Under the pieces are notes generated by a model. That model did not search any database and had not been told where the DNA came from. It worked only from the letters and a program-made list of their open reading frames with translations. Both the position numbers and the translations under genes were made by a program. Of a DNA stretch of 64,000 nt, positions 34,130-42,588 are shown piece by piece (positions within the stretch are counted from its first letter, which is position 1; each line of letters opens with the position of its first letter). Origin of the DNA: CAVQGZ01 sp963712175 (GTDB lineage: Bacteria; Actinomycetota; Actinomycetes; Jiangellales; Jiangellaceae); NCBI GenBank assembly GCA_963712175.1, contig CAVQGZ010000004.1, positions 1 through 64,000 of the forward strand, given 5' to 3'.

Positions 34130-34429
34130 TCAGGAACGGACGAGTCGGGCGATGGCGTCGGAGGCCTCCTTGAGCTTGGCGTCGGCGACGTCACCACCCT
34201 CGGCTACGGCGTGTGCGACGCAGTGGTTGAGGTGGTCCTCCATGAGCAGCAGTGCTGTGGACTCCAGCGCCTTCGTCGTGGCCGACACCTGGGTGAGCAC
34301 GTCGATGCAGTACGTGTCGCTCTCGACCATGCGCTGCAGTCCGCGAACCTGCCCCTCGATCTTGCGCAGCCGGCTCAGGACGTCGTGCTTGTGATCGATG
34401 TAGCCGGCCGGCTGCTGGTCACTGGTCAT
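34130..34429 (-). CDS. csoR: CsoR-family copper-sensing repressor
   Basis: A 99-residue all-helical repressor. The Cu+ ligands of CsoR are visible as C (DTYCIDVL) and H-x3-C (DHLNHCV). Apo-CsoR binds operator DNA, and Cu+ binding releases it. The ATG at 34429 is chosen because the conserved part (YIDHKHDVLSRLRKIEGQVRG) begins ten residues later; a start 12 codons upstream adds only an Arg-rich stretch. It is first in the operon csoR-copZ-peptide-copA and probably autoregulated. Confidence 0.93.
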   Translation of the reverse strand: MTSDQQPAGYIDHKHDVLSRLRKIEGQVRGLQRMVESDTYCIDVLTQVSATTKALESTALLLMEDHLNHCVAHAVAEGGDVADAKLKEASDAIARLVRS

Positions 34430-34469
34430 GTGTCCATGTGTACGCCTCAGGCGCTCCCGACGCAACCCC

Positions 34470-34484
34470 TACCCCCTATGAGTA
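34470..34484. promoter_or_regulatory. candidate CsoR operator
   Basis: The sequence TACCCCCTATGAGTA is an imperfect palindrome (TACCC against TACTC on the other strand) with the GC-tract centre and flanking TA typical of CsoR sites. It lies 41 bases upstream of csoR in the divergent gap shared with the urease genes. A TTGACC follows directly on the plus strand. Match is by eye only. Confidence 0.45.
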
Positions 34485-34533
34485 TTGACCCGACTCAGGA
34501 CGCTCGTGTTTCCGCTCAGTAGCCTCGCTGATC

Positions 34534-35232
34534 GTGAGCCTGACCCCGACGGAGGTCGATCGTCTTCTTCTGCACGCGTCCGCCGACCTCGCCCGCCGAC
34601 GCCGCGAGCGTGGGCTGCGCCTGAACGTTCCCGAGGCGACGGCACTCGTCGCCGACGCCGTCGTCGAGGCAGCCCGTGACGGTCGAACGCATGCCGAGGC
34701 GACATCGGCGGGGCGCTCGGTGCTTGCTGAGGCCGACGTCCTTCCCGGGGTCGCCGACCTGCTCGACGTCGTGCACGTCGAGGCCGTCTTCGACGACGGG
34801 TCTCGGCTCGTGTCGGTCGTCGACCCCGTCGGCGGCGGACATCTGGGGGACGCGGCTCCCGGTGCCGTCCTGGCCGCCGCGAACCGACCCACCCCGAGGA
34901 CGAGCAGCGGTGTGCGCGTCACCGTGGTGAACGAGGCTGAGGTGCCGATCGCCGTCTCGTCGCACGTCCACTTCTTCGAGGTCAACCCGCGGCTCAGGTA
35001 CTCCCGGGGCGACGGCTACGGGCGCAGGCTCGCCGTGCCGGCCGGGCACACGGTGCTCTTCCGGCCGGGCGTGCCCACTGACGTGACGTTGGCCGACATC
35101 GGCGGGGACCGTGTGGTGATCGGCTTCGCCGGCCTGGTCGACGGACCCCTGGACGCCCCCGGAGCCAAGGACGAGGCGATGCGCCGGGCGCATGCGTGCG
35201 GCTACGCGGACACAGCCGAGGACGAGTCGTGA
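34534..35232 (+). CDS. ureAB: fused urease gamma/beta subunit
   Basis: A 232-residue protein joining UreA (about 1-100; LTPTEVDRLLLHASADLA, LNVPEATALVADAV) and UreB (about 112-220; VNEAEVPIAVSSHVHFFEVN, FRPGVPTDV). Such fusions are known from some bacteria, including Helicobacter and some actinobacteria. With UreC it would build the urease trimer. Start is GTG with no Shine-Dalgarno; a TANNNT box (TAGCCT, 34520-34525) ends 8 bases before it, which would suit leaderless transcription. Its stop overlaps ureC by 4 bases (GTGA). Confidence 0.92.
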   Translation: MSLTPTEVDRLLLHASADLARRRRERGLRLNVPEATALVADAVVEAARDGRTHAEATSAGRSVLAEADVLPGVADLLDVVHVEAVFDDGSRLVSVVDPVGGGHLGDAAPGAVLAAANRPTPRTSSGVRVTVVNEAEVPIAVSSHVHFFEVNPRLRYSRGDGYGRRLAVPAGHTVLFRPGVPTDVTLADIGGDRVVIGFAGLVDGPLDAPGAKDEAMRRAHACGYADTAEDES

Positions 35233-36923
35233 CTCCTGACGACCGGGAGGCGGCCGCAGACCTCGCCGTCCACGGCGCCCGCCTCGGTGATCGTGTTCGA
35301 CTGGCCGACACCGGACTTCTCGTCGAGGTGGTCGCCGACGACCGGCTTGCCGGTGACGAGCTGCTGATGGGATTCGCCAAGACGGGGAGGGACGGGATCG
35401 GGCTGCGCGCTGTGCGCACGGAGGAGTCCTGCGATGTCGTGGTGACGAACGTCCTGCTGCTCGACCCGGTGCTCGGGGTGCGGGCGACCTCGATCGGGAT
35501 TCGGGGCGGCCGGGTCGTAGCCCTGGGACGACCGGGCAACCCCGACACCACCGACGGCATCGACGTGGTTGTCGGGAGCGGCACTGTCGTGATCCCGGGT
35601 GAGGGGCTCATCGCCACGCCCGGAGCGGTCGATCCGCACGTCCACGGCCTGAGCCCTCGGGTGCTGGAGGCAGCCTTGTCCTCGGGCGTGACGAGCGTCA
35701 TCACGCAGGAGGTCGGACCGTTCTGGGGTGTGGGAGTCGGTTCGGCGTGGGCCCTGCGCCAGGGCTACGCGGCCTTCGACGCCTGGCCGATCAACGTCGG
35801 GGTGCTGGGGCGTGGGTCGTCCTCGCGCCCCGATCCGCTGCTGGAGGCGCTCGAGGCCGGGGTCTGCGGCTTCAAGGTGCACGAGGACACCGGGGCCTCC
35901 CAGCGCACGCTTGACACCTCGTTGTCCGTTGCCGAGGAGCACGACGTGCAGGTGTGCCTGCACACGGACGGGCTCAACGAGTCGATGTCGGTCGCCGACA
36001 CCCTCGCCGTGCTGGGCGGCCGGGCGGTGCACGCCTTCCACATCGAGGGCTGCGGTGGAGGCCACGCCCCCGACCTGCTCAGCCTCGCCGGGCTCGACAC
36101 CGTCTTGGCGTCGTCGACGAACCCGACCCTGCCGTTCGGGGTCAACGCGGTAGCCGAGTCGGTCTCGATGATCATGGTGTCCCACGGGCTGAGCCCCAAC
36201 GTCGCCGGCGACGTACGCCTCGCCGAGGCGCGGGTGCGGGCGGCCACCATGGGCGCGGAGAACCTGCTGCATGACCACGGCGTCATCCCGATGACCTCGT
36301 CGGATGCACTTGGCATGGGTCGGGCGGGAGAGACCTGGCGTAGCACCTTCGGCATGGCCTCGGTTGTCAAGGGCGCTGCTGGGAGCTCGGCCGACGGCGC
36401 GGAGTCTGACCACGACAACGAGCGGGTGCTGCGGTACCTCGCGAAGCTGACGGTGAACCCTGCGCTGGCCCACGGAGTCGCCCACGAGGTCGGCTCGCTG
36501 CAGCCGGGGCGACTGGCCGACATCGTGCTGTGGCGACCCGCGATGTTTGCGGCCAAGCCCGCGCTGGTCATCAAGGGGGGCCTGCCGGCGTGGGGGCCGT
36601 TGGGTGACCCCAACGCGAGCATCGACGCCTGCCAGCCGCTGCGCCTCGGCCCGCAGTTCGGCGGATTCGGGGCGGCGCCGGCCCAGCTGTCGGTTCTCTT
36701 CACGAACGCCTCGGCCGACGAGAGCCGAGACCCGTTCCCCACGACGAGGCGCCGGGTCCCCGTGCGGGGGACTCGGTCGGTCCGCCAGTCACACATGGTG
36801 CGCAACAGCCGGCGCGCGAGCGTGCGGGTCGACCCGGCGACGTCCGAGGTGACGATGGACGGCGCCCCCCTTCGATTCGCTCCTGTGGCGCGGGCGCCGC
36901 TTCAGCGGCTGTACTTCCTGTGA
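35229..36923 (+). CDS. ureC: divergent urease alpha subunit
   Basis: A 564-residue amidohydrolase, the catalytic urease subunit. Nickel ligands are conserved: HVH (DPHVHGLS), the carbamylated Lys (GFKVHED), His in CLHTDGLNE, His in AFHIEGCGGGHAPD and Asp in SSDALGMG. Differences from standard ureases: the flap motif C-H-H reads S-H-G (MIMVSHGLSP), so the flap Cys is Ser while the catalytic His stays. HEDWG reads HEDTG, and the segment after MGRAGE has little similarity. GTG start overlapping ureAB. No ureD, E, F or G gene lies nearby, although nickel insertion normally needs them. Agmatine deiminase follows after 30 bases. Substrate could be urea or another carbamoyl/guanidino compound. Confidence 0.9.
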   Translation: MTPDDREAAADLAVHGARLGDRVRLADTGLLVEVVADDRLAGDELLMGFAKTGRDGIGLRAVRTEESCDVVVTNVLLLDPVLGVRATSIGIRGGRVVALGRPGNPDTTDGIDVVVGSGTVVIPGEGLIATPGAVDPHVHGLSPRVLEAALSSGVTSVITQEVGPFWGVGVGSAWALRQGYAAFDAWPINVGVLGRGSSSRPDPLLEALEAGVCGFKVHEDTGASQRTLDTSLSVAEEHDVQVCLHTDGLNESMSVADTLAVLGGRAVHAFHIEGCGGGHAPDLLSLAGLDTVLASSTNPTLPFGVNAVAESVSMIMVSHGLSPNVAGDVRLAEARVRAATMGAENLLHDHGVIPMTSSDALGMGRAGETWRSTFGMASVVKGAAGSSADGAESDHDNERVLRYLAKLTVNPALAHGVAHEVGSLQPGRLADIVLWRPAMFAAKPALVIKGGLPAWGPLGDPNASIDACQPLRLGPQFGGFGAAPAQLSVLFTNASADESRDPFPTTRRRVPVRGTRSVRQSHMVRNSRRASVRVDPATSEVTMDGAPLRFAPVARAPLQRLYFL

Positions 36924-36953
36924 GTCTCACCGGGATCGCCTAGCGTCAGACCC

Positions 36954-38084
36954 GTGAGGCACAGCCTTGTCAGCACGCCGAGCCGTGACGGCTACCGCAT
37001 GCCGGCCGAGTGGGAGCCCCACGCGGGCTGCTACCTGATCTGGCCGGAGCGCCCGGACAACTGGCGCCTCGGCGCCAAGCCGGCACAAGCAGCCTTCTCG
37101 GCCGTTGCCGAGGCGATCGCCTCGACCGAGGACGTGACAGTGGTGGTGTCAGCAGCCCAGTACGCGAATGCTCGAGAGCGCCTGCCGGCGCACGTCCGGG
37201 TCGTCGAGATGTCGACGAACGACGCCTGGGTCCGCGACAGCGGACCGTCCTTCGTCACCGACGACCAGGGTGGCCTGCGCGCGGTCTCCTGGCAGTTCAA
37301 CGCCTGGGGTGGGCTGCGAGGCGGTCTCTACTTCCCGTGGGACGCCGACAACCTCGTCGGCCCGAAGATCGCCGGGCTGGAACGGGTCGCCCTGTACGAG
37401 CCCGACCTCGTCCTCGAGGGCGGCGCCATCGACACCGACGGCGAGGGCACCCTGCTCACGACCGAGGAGTGCGTCCTCAACCCGAACCGAAACCCCAGCC
37501 TGAGCCGAGCCGACATCGAGCGCCAGCTCTGCGACCACCTGGGAGTGTCGAGGATCATCTGGCTGCCACGCGGGGTGTACCGCGACGAGACCGACGGCCA
37601 TGTCGACAACTTCGCCCGGTTCGTCGCCCCCGGACGGGTTGTCCTCACCTGGACCGACGACGCCGACGACCCCCAGCACGAGATCTCGAGCGAGGCGCTG
37701 GCCCTGCTGGAGTCGGCGACGGACGCGCAGGGGCGCAGCATCGAGGTCGTGCTGCTTCACCAACCAGGGCCGATCCACATCACGGCCGATGAGGCTGCCG
37801 GCGTCGACCACGTCCCGGGGGTGCAGCCGCGCGTCGAGGGGGAGCGGCTGGCGGGCTCCTACGTCAATGCCTACATCGGCAACGCCATCGTGGTGCTGCC
37901 GGTGTTCGACGACCCGCACGACGCGGGCGCCGTCCAGACGTATCAGGGTCTGTTTCCGGACCGGCGAGTGATGACTGTGCCAGGGCGCGAGATACTGCTC
38001 GGGGGAGGAAACGTGCACTGCATCACCCAGCAGGTGCCCAGCATCGCGCCTCTGGGGACGAGGCCTGGTCAGACGCGCGTGTAG
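36954..38084 (+). CDS. aguA: agmatine deiminase
   Basis: A 376-residue guanidino-modifying enzyme (PPAD family) converting agmatine to N-carbamoylputrescine and ammonia. Visible: MPAEWEPHAGCYLIWP, NDAWVRDSGPSF (substrate Asp), LEGGAID, DGHVDNFARF and the catalytic Cys in LGGGNVHCITQQ. GTG start, 30 bases after ureC in the same direction, so probably one operon. N-carbamoylputrescine amidohydrolase (aguB) is not in the window; the urease-like complex is the only other amide/urea-bond hydrolase in this operon. The last 16 bases overlap the convergent downstream gene. Confidence 0.94.
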   Translation: MRHSLVSTPSRDGYRMPAEWEPHAGCYLIWPERPDNWRLGAKPAQAAFSAVAEAIASTEDVTVVVSAAQYANARERLPAHVRVVEMSTNDAWVRDSGPSFVTDDQGGLRAVSWQFNAWGGLRGGLYFPWDADNLVGPKIAGLERVALYEPDLVLEGGAIDTDGEGTLLTTEECVLNPNRNPSLSRADIERQLCDHLGVSRIIWLPRGVYRDETDGHVDNFARFVAPGRVVLTWTDDADDPQHEISSEALALLESATDAQGRSIEVVLLHQPGPIHITADEAAGVDHVPGVQPRVEGERLAGSYVNAYIGNAIVVLPVFDDPHDAGAVQTYQGLFPDRRVMTVPGREILLGGGNVHCITQQVPSIAPLGTRPGQTRV

Positions 38085-38755
38085 ACGATGGCGTTGCCGT
38101 TCCTGCTGACCTCTGCCACCTGGCCCACTCGACGCAGGCAGTAGGTCATCTGTTGAGCCAGACGCCTCGGCCGGCTCAGTGCCGTGGCGAGGTCGGCCGT
38201 CGTGAACTGCTCGGGCAGTCCTTGCGGCAGGAGCCCAGCGAGATCGGCAGGCGACTCGATCGTGACCCGGTTCGTCACGGCGAGCAGGCGCCGCTCGTCG
38301 ACCACCCAGCCACGGCGGCGCCAGGCGCGGCCGCTCTCGTGGTGGCGAACCTCTTCTTGCTGCACCAGCAGCACGTCCAGCGTGAAGCCGGACTCGAGCA
38401 ACGCGGTGGGAAGGCTGACGAGCTCGGCCACCACGTCGACGGCCTTCCCGTGCTTCGGGGAGAGCCGGCGTGACAGAACCGCCCCCTGGTCGTCGCGCTT
38501 GAGGATCCAGCAGTCGCTGGCGATGGGGTGGACGACGCGTACGGGATGGTCGGGCAGAAGGGCCGCCAGCTTGCGCTTCATCGAGGCGAAGCTGCGGGTC
38601 TGGATCTCGATCAGCAAACCGTCGCGAACGAGGTCGATGACGAAGCCGTCGACCGGATGCTCGACGAGGTCACCGGGCTCGGCGTACCAGCGCTTCAGCG
38701 CGGCGTGCAGGGGCCTCTCTCGAAGCGTCCCAACGCGGGGAGGACTGCTCGCCAT
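38069..38755 (-). CDS. unknown protein with nuclease-like N-terminal core
   Basis: A 228-residue protein. Near residues 38-60, DGFVIDLVRDG then LLIEIQTRSFASMKRKL has the D...(E-x-Q) layout and following helix of PD-(D/E)xK folds, with Gln in place of Lys. The C-terminal part (about 165-225) looks like a winged helix (LPEQFTTADLATALSRPRRLAQQMTY is in this region, split here by function). No toxin-antitoxin or restriction partner is adjacent. It is convergent with aguA and overlaps it by 16 bases. Nuclease fold is an inference from pattern only. Confidence 0.65.
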   Translation of the reverse strand: MASSPPRVGTLRERPLHAALKRWYAEPGDLVEHPVDGFVIDLVRDGLLIEIQTRSFASMKRKLAALLPDHPVRVVHPIASDCWILKRDDQGAVLSRRLSPKHGKAVDVVAELVSLPTALLESGFTLDVLLVQQEEVRHHESGRAWRRRGWVVDERRLLAVTNRVTIESPADLAGLLPQGLPEQFTTADLATALSRPRRLAQQMTYCLRRVGQVAEVSRNGNAIVYTRV

Positions 38756-38951
38756 CGCTCACGACGGTAGCGGGTCGACCCTGGGCGCGGGTGTCTGGGC
38801 TGGGTCCGCGTCGTCGGCCTACGGTGGCCGTGGATGGCGCCGTTGGTTCAGCTCGATGCACCAACCGATCCACTCTCCCGATTGGTGAGGCCTGTGGTTG
38901 CCCCCCCTTCGGCCATGATGGGCACCACGGCATGCAGAGAGGAGCCACGAC

Positions 38952-39419
38952 ATGGCGGCGACCAAGAAGCCCGGGACCGGATCCCGGGATCCCGGCACAG
39001 AGTCGGGGGAGTTCAGTCCGGCGGAGCGTGCCGCCATGAAGGAGCGCGCCGCGGAGGCACGAGCGGCCAAGCGGCGCGGTGCGAAGGCCGACCAGGAGGC
39101 TGAGGTCCTGGCCAAGATCGCGGAGATGCCTGCACCGGATCGACGGCTCGCCGAGCGACTTCACCAGATCATCAGGACCACAGCACCCGAGCTCACCAGC
39201 CGGCTCTGGTACGGCATGCCCGCGTATGCGAAGGACGGGAAGGTGCTCTGCTTCTTCCAGAGCGCGGACAAGTTCAAGGCGAGGTACGCCACGCTCGGCT
39301 TCAACGACGTTGCCAACCTCGACGATGGCGCGATGTGGCCGACCTCGTTCGGGCTGACGGAGCTGACGGCTGCCGAGGAGTCCAGGATCAGGGAGCTGGT
39401 GAAGAAGGCGGTCACCTGA
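38952..39419 (+). CDS. DUF1801/YdhG-like small protein
   Basis: A 155-residue soluble protein with a Lys/Arg/Ala-rich N-terminal third and a compact C-terminal domain: ELTSRLWYGMPAYAKDGKV, LCFFQSADKFKARYATLGF. This matches the pattern of DUF1801/YdhG-type proteins, some of which bind iron or small ligands; no activity is established. GGAG lies about 10 bases upstream of the ATG. It is a single gene between two genes on the opposite strand. Confidence 0.75.
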   Translation: MAATKKPGTGSRDPGTESGEFSPAERAAMKERAAEARAAKRRGAKADQEAEVLAKIAEMPAPDRRLAERLHQIIRTTAPELTSRLWYGMPAYAKDGKVLCFFQSADKFKARYATLGFNDVANLDDGAMWPTSFGLTELTAAEESRIRELVKKAVT

Positions 39420-39456
39420 TCCGGCACGCGCGCGACTCGAGCCAGAGCTGGAACGC

Positions 39457-39915
39457 TCAGAGTCTGCGTGCGCTCGGGGGAGGCCCGTCCTCGCAGAGGC
39501 GCTTGAGCCTGTGCAGGTCTGCTTGCGCCCTCGCCGCGACCCGGCGCCGTATCAACGGCTCCAGGACCCGTGCCCACCGTCCGGGCAGTGTCAGCGACTG
39601 GTCGACCCGCAGCAGCGTCCCGACCGGGTGCGGGCCCACGTCGTAGCGTGCGGTGACGGTCATCCCCTGACCCTCCAGGGACACGGCCATGGCCTTGCCG
39701 GGCTGGAAGTCCGATATTCGCCCGTGCATCTCCACGCGTCCTCGACCGTCCTGGAGCACTTCTCGGAACTCGGTGCCGATCATCCCGGGTTCGGCGTGCA
39801 GCACCTCTCCTGCGACCACGTCCGGCTGCCAGAGGCGGGCCCGCTCGGGATCCCCGATCCAGTCGAAGACAACCGCGGGCGCACGCTCGATGACAATGCT
39901 GTGCCGCAGCCGCAT
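39457..39915 (-). CDS. SRPBCC-family protein
   Basis: A 152-residue START/Bet v1-like lipid- or ligand-binding fold. The opening HSIVIERAPAVVFDWIGDPE and the following W-x-P-D are typical of polyketide cyclase/dehydrase-like SRPBCC proteins. A basic C-terminal helix (RRRVAARAQADLHRLKRL) closes the fold. Ligand unknown; single gene. Confidence 0.8.
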   Translation of the reverse strand: MRLRHSIVIERAPAVVFDWIGDPERARLWQPDVVAGEVLHAEPGMIGTEFREVLQDGRGRVEMHGRISDFQPGKAMAVSLEGQGMTVTARYDVGPHPVGTLLRVDQSLTLPGRWARVLEPLIRRRVAARAQADLHRLKRLCEDGPPPSARRL

Positions 39916-40010
39916 CAGGCCACTGTCTCACCGAAGAGTCGTGTCCGAGGCGATGGGCCCTGGTCAACGGTCAGAACCGGTCTACCGTTCAAGGTGTGGG
40001 GTGAGTTGCC

Positions 40011-40766
40011 ATGCCTGGGCCCACCGGTGCTGAGAGTGTTCGAGATCGGCGCACCTGGTGGTGGGTCGCAGGTCTGGCTCTGGTCCTCGTTGCCGCGATC
40101 GGCACCGTCGCGTGGCTGCTCGACGGGCGCGAGGACGACCAGGTGGCTGGGGTCGAGCCCACTCCGACTGCCGTCGTCGAGCCGGCACCGTCGCCGTCGG
40201 CTCAGGACCAGCCGACGGGAGTGTCTTCCCCCGACCCGACACCGCTCACCCCGGCGCCCGGACCGCAGCCGGCTGAGCCCCAGCCGGAGGCCGAGCCGGA
40301 GTCGCAGGTGCTCACCGGTGCCACCTACGGTCCGTTCTCCGGGTCACCCGACGACCTCGGAAGGAATGGGTCGTGGATCGCCGACGTCCGCAGCGCCGGG
40401 CATGTTGGCTACGACAGGGTCGTTGTCGAGTTCGACGGCGACTACGTCCCGATCTATCAGGTCGGCTACACGCTGACGCCGGGGCCGTTCTACGACATCC
40501 CGGGAGAAGTCGTCACCGTCGAGGGCACGGCCTTCCTGCACGTCTGGCTTCAGGGAACGTCTCGCGTGGACATGACCAACGACTACGAGCCGGTCTACAC
40601 CGGACCGGACCGGGTGCGCAGTGACACCGTGGTCGTGACCGAGGCCGTCGAGCTGGAGGACTTCGAGGCCAACGTTCGTTGGATCATCGGCCTGGACACG
40701 AAGACCCCATTCGTCGTCTGGACGTTGGACTCTCCCAGCCGACTGGTCATCGACATCGCGCACTGA
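40011..40766 (+). CDS. membrane-anchored AMIN-like domain protein
   Basis: A 251-residue protein with an N-terminal transmembrane anchor (about 18-36, WWVAGLALVLVAAIGTVAWL), a Pro/Thr/Glu linker (about 45-100) and an extracytoplasmic beta domain (about 110-251) that resembles AMIN-like domains of actinobacteria (GYDRVVVEFDGD, ending RLVIDIAH). The linker probably spans the peptidoglycan. Role in the envelope is likely but untested. Convergent with the decayed ABC transporter genes. Confidence 0.8.
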   Translation: MPGPTGAESVRDRRTWWWVAGLALVLVAAIGTVAWLLDGREDDQVAGVEPTPTAVVEPAPSPSAQDQPTGVSSPDPTPLTPAPGPQPAEPQPEAEPESQVLTGATYGPFSGSPDDLGRNGSWIADVRSAGHVGYDRVVVEFDGDYVPIYQVGYTLTPGPFYDIPGEVVTVEGTAFLHVWLQGTSRVDMTNDYEPVYTGPDRVRSDTVVVTEAVELEDFEANVRWIIGLDTKTPFVVWTLDSPSRLVIDIAH

Positions 40767-40823
40767 GCGGCGTGGGCGTTGCCCGGGGCTGGCCTACTCG
40801 CGCTCCCTGCTTGCGGCGGCTGC

Positions 40824-41562
40824 CTAGCGGACCATCTGCCGACGGAAGAGGCCCACCGCAGCGGCAACCGACACGAGGGTGTAGCCAGCAACCCAGGCCA
40901 GGTCGCCCGCGATGTCGCCCAGGCCGGCACCGTCGACCATGACCGCCCGGGCCGCGTCGAGGGCATGGGCGAAGGGGAACAGGTTCCCGACAGCTTCGAA
41001 GGCTCCGCCGAGCGCAGAGAGGTCGAGCCAAGCGCCACCGAAGATGGTCAGCAGCAGCACCGCGGAGTAGGCCCCCGTCACCTGGTTGACGGTCAAGGTG
41101 GTGCCGAAGATCATGCCCAGCGCGATGTAGAAGACCGCCATGAGCCCCAGCACGACGACCACGAGGCCGACGTTGCCGATGATCTCGAGGCCGAAGAACG
41201 CCCCGATCACGTAGAGCACCAAAGCCTGGGCGAAGGCGACTGGCAGATAGGGCACCGAGTAGCCGGCGATGAAGTCCGCGGCCGAGACGGGGGCGGTGAG
41301 CATTCGCGACAGCAGCGAGGAGTCCCGGTCGCGGGACAGCGCCATGGCCGAGCTGAACATCAGCATCACGAAGCCGAACAGGGCGATGCCGGGGGTGAGC
41401 ACCGTGGCCGCCATCCACGGGGCATCGGCCTCGCCAACAGCCCTGCCCGACTGCCACGAGGATCAGCAGCATCCCTACCGGAAGAGCCACGGCCAGACCC
41501 AGCGACAGCGGGTCACGCAGCACCGATGTCAGGTTGCGCCGCGCAAGCTCCTTGGTCCTCAT
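40824..41562 (-). pseudogene. ABC-2 type permease, frameshifted
   Basis: The natural start is the ATG at 41562 (MRTKELARRNLTSVLRDP), overlapping the end of the ATPase reading (ATGA). After ILVAVGQ the frame is lost by an extra base near 41440-41455, and homology resumes as EADAPWMAATVLTPGIALFG in another frame, continuing as six-helix drug-export permease to FRRQMVR. The rest of the sequence is well preserved, so decay is recent or the extra base is a sequencing error. Confidence 0.8.
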
Positions 41563-42483
41563 TCGCGCCACTGCTTCCCGGTCAGGGTCAGGAACACGTC
41601 GTCCAGGCGTGGTCTGCTTGCTGCCGATGGACTCGATCGTGACCCCGAGAGGTCTCAGCAGGTCCTGGACGCGGTACAGGTCCACATCGTCACCAGCGAT
41701 GTCGACCCCTCCCTCGACCGGCAGCGCCTGGGGGTAGGCCAGCCGCAGCTCCTCCATCGCCGCCGCATCCATTCCCGTGGCCCTGACCTCGATGATCCGG
41801 CCGCCAGCGATGCTCTCCTTCAGCTCCGCCGCGGTGCCCTCGGCGACGATCCGACCGGAGTCGATGATGGCGATCCGGTCGGCCAGCGCGTCCGCTTCCT
41901 CGAGGTAGTGCGTGGTCAGCAGGATCGTGGTGCGGCCCTTCAGGCTGGCGATGTGCTCCCACATCCCGCGCCGCGCCTGCGGGTCCAGACCAAGGGTCGG
42001 CTCGTCCAGGAACAGCACCTGAGGGTCGGACACGAGCGCCATCGCGATGCTCAGCCGCCGCTTCAGCCCGCCGGAGTACTTCTTCGCCCGCTGATCCGCG
42101 CGGCCGGTCAGTCCCAGCACCTCCAGCAGCTGCTTCGGACCGGGCACGAATCTCGATCGGACGGCACCCCGTGCAGACCTCCCATCAGGCGCAGGTTCTC
42201 CCACGCGTTGAGATGCTCGGCGATCGCGGTCTCTTGCGGAACCACCGAGATCACCGACTTCACTGCGAGTGGCATCCGCCTGAACGTCGTGGCCCATCAC
42301 GCTGGCCGTCCCACCGTCTGGGCGCAGCAGGCAGCACAGCATCCCGATCGTGGTGGTCTTGCCCGACCCGTTCGGACCCAGCAGCGCGAAGAGCTCGCCC
42401 TCCTGGATCGCAAGGTCCACTCCGTCCACGGCCAGCACATCTCCATACGAACGCGTGAGGCCAGTCACCTCCAGAGCAAGCAC
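41559..42483 (-). pseudogene. ABC transporter ATPase (DrrA-like), multiply frameshifted
   Basis: A drug-export type ATPase starting at a GTG at 42483 preceded by GGGAGG. Walker A GPNGSGKTTT, signature YSGGLKRRLSIA and Walker B VLFLDEPTLGLD are intact. Between them, the segment VVPQETAIAEHLNAWENL lies in a different frame, bounded by shifts near 42270 and 42150-42160. A third shift near 41615 moves the ending LDDVFLTLTGKQW out of frame; read correctly, it stops in an ATGA overlap with the permease. At least three indels in 900 bases make real decay likely. Confidence 0.8.
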
Positions 42484-42588
42484 GTCCCGTCCTCCCTCCC
42501 GCTCAACCCGAATCGATCGCACGACCGTGACCCCGAGGTCCTCCACACTGTGCCTCGGTCTGAAGTCGTGGCAGGGGACAAGGTCACG

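Noticed and set aside
40747..42546. One 599-codon frame reading through ABC ATPase and permease, as if a fused transporter.
   Set aside because: The fusion arises only from frameshifts: the native ATPase end and the permease ATG overlap by 4 bases in their proper frames, and the last 200 codons of the long frame are Arg/Gly-rich nonsense.
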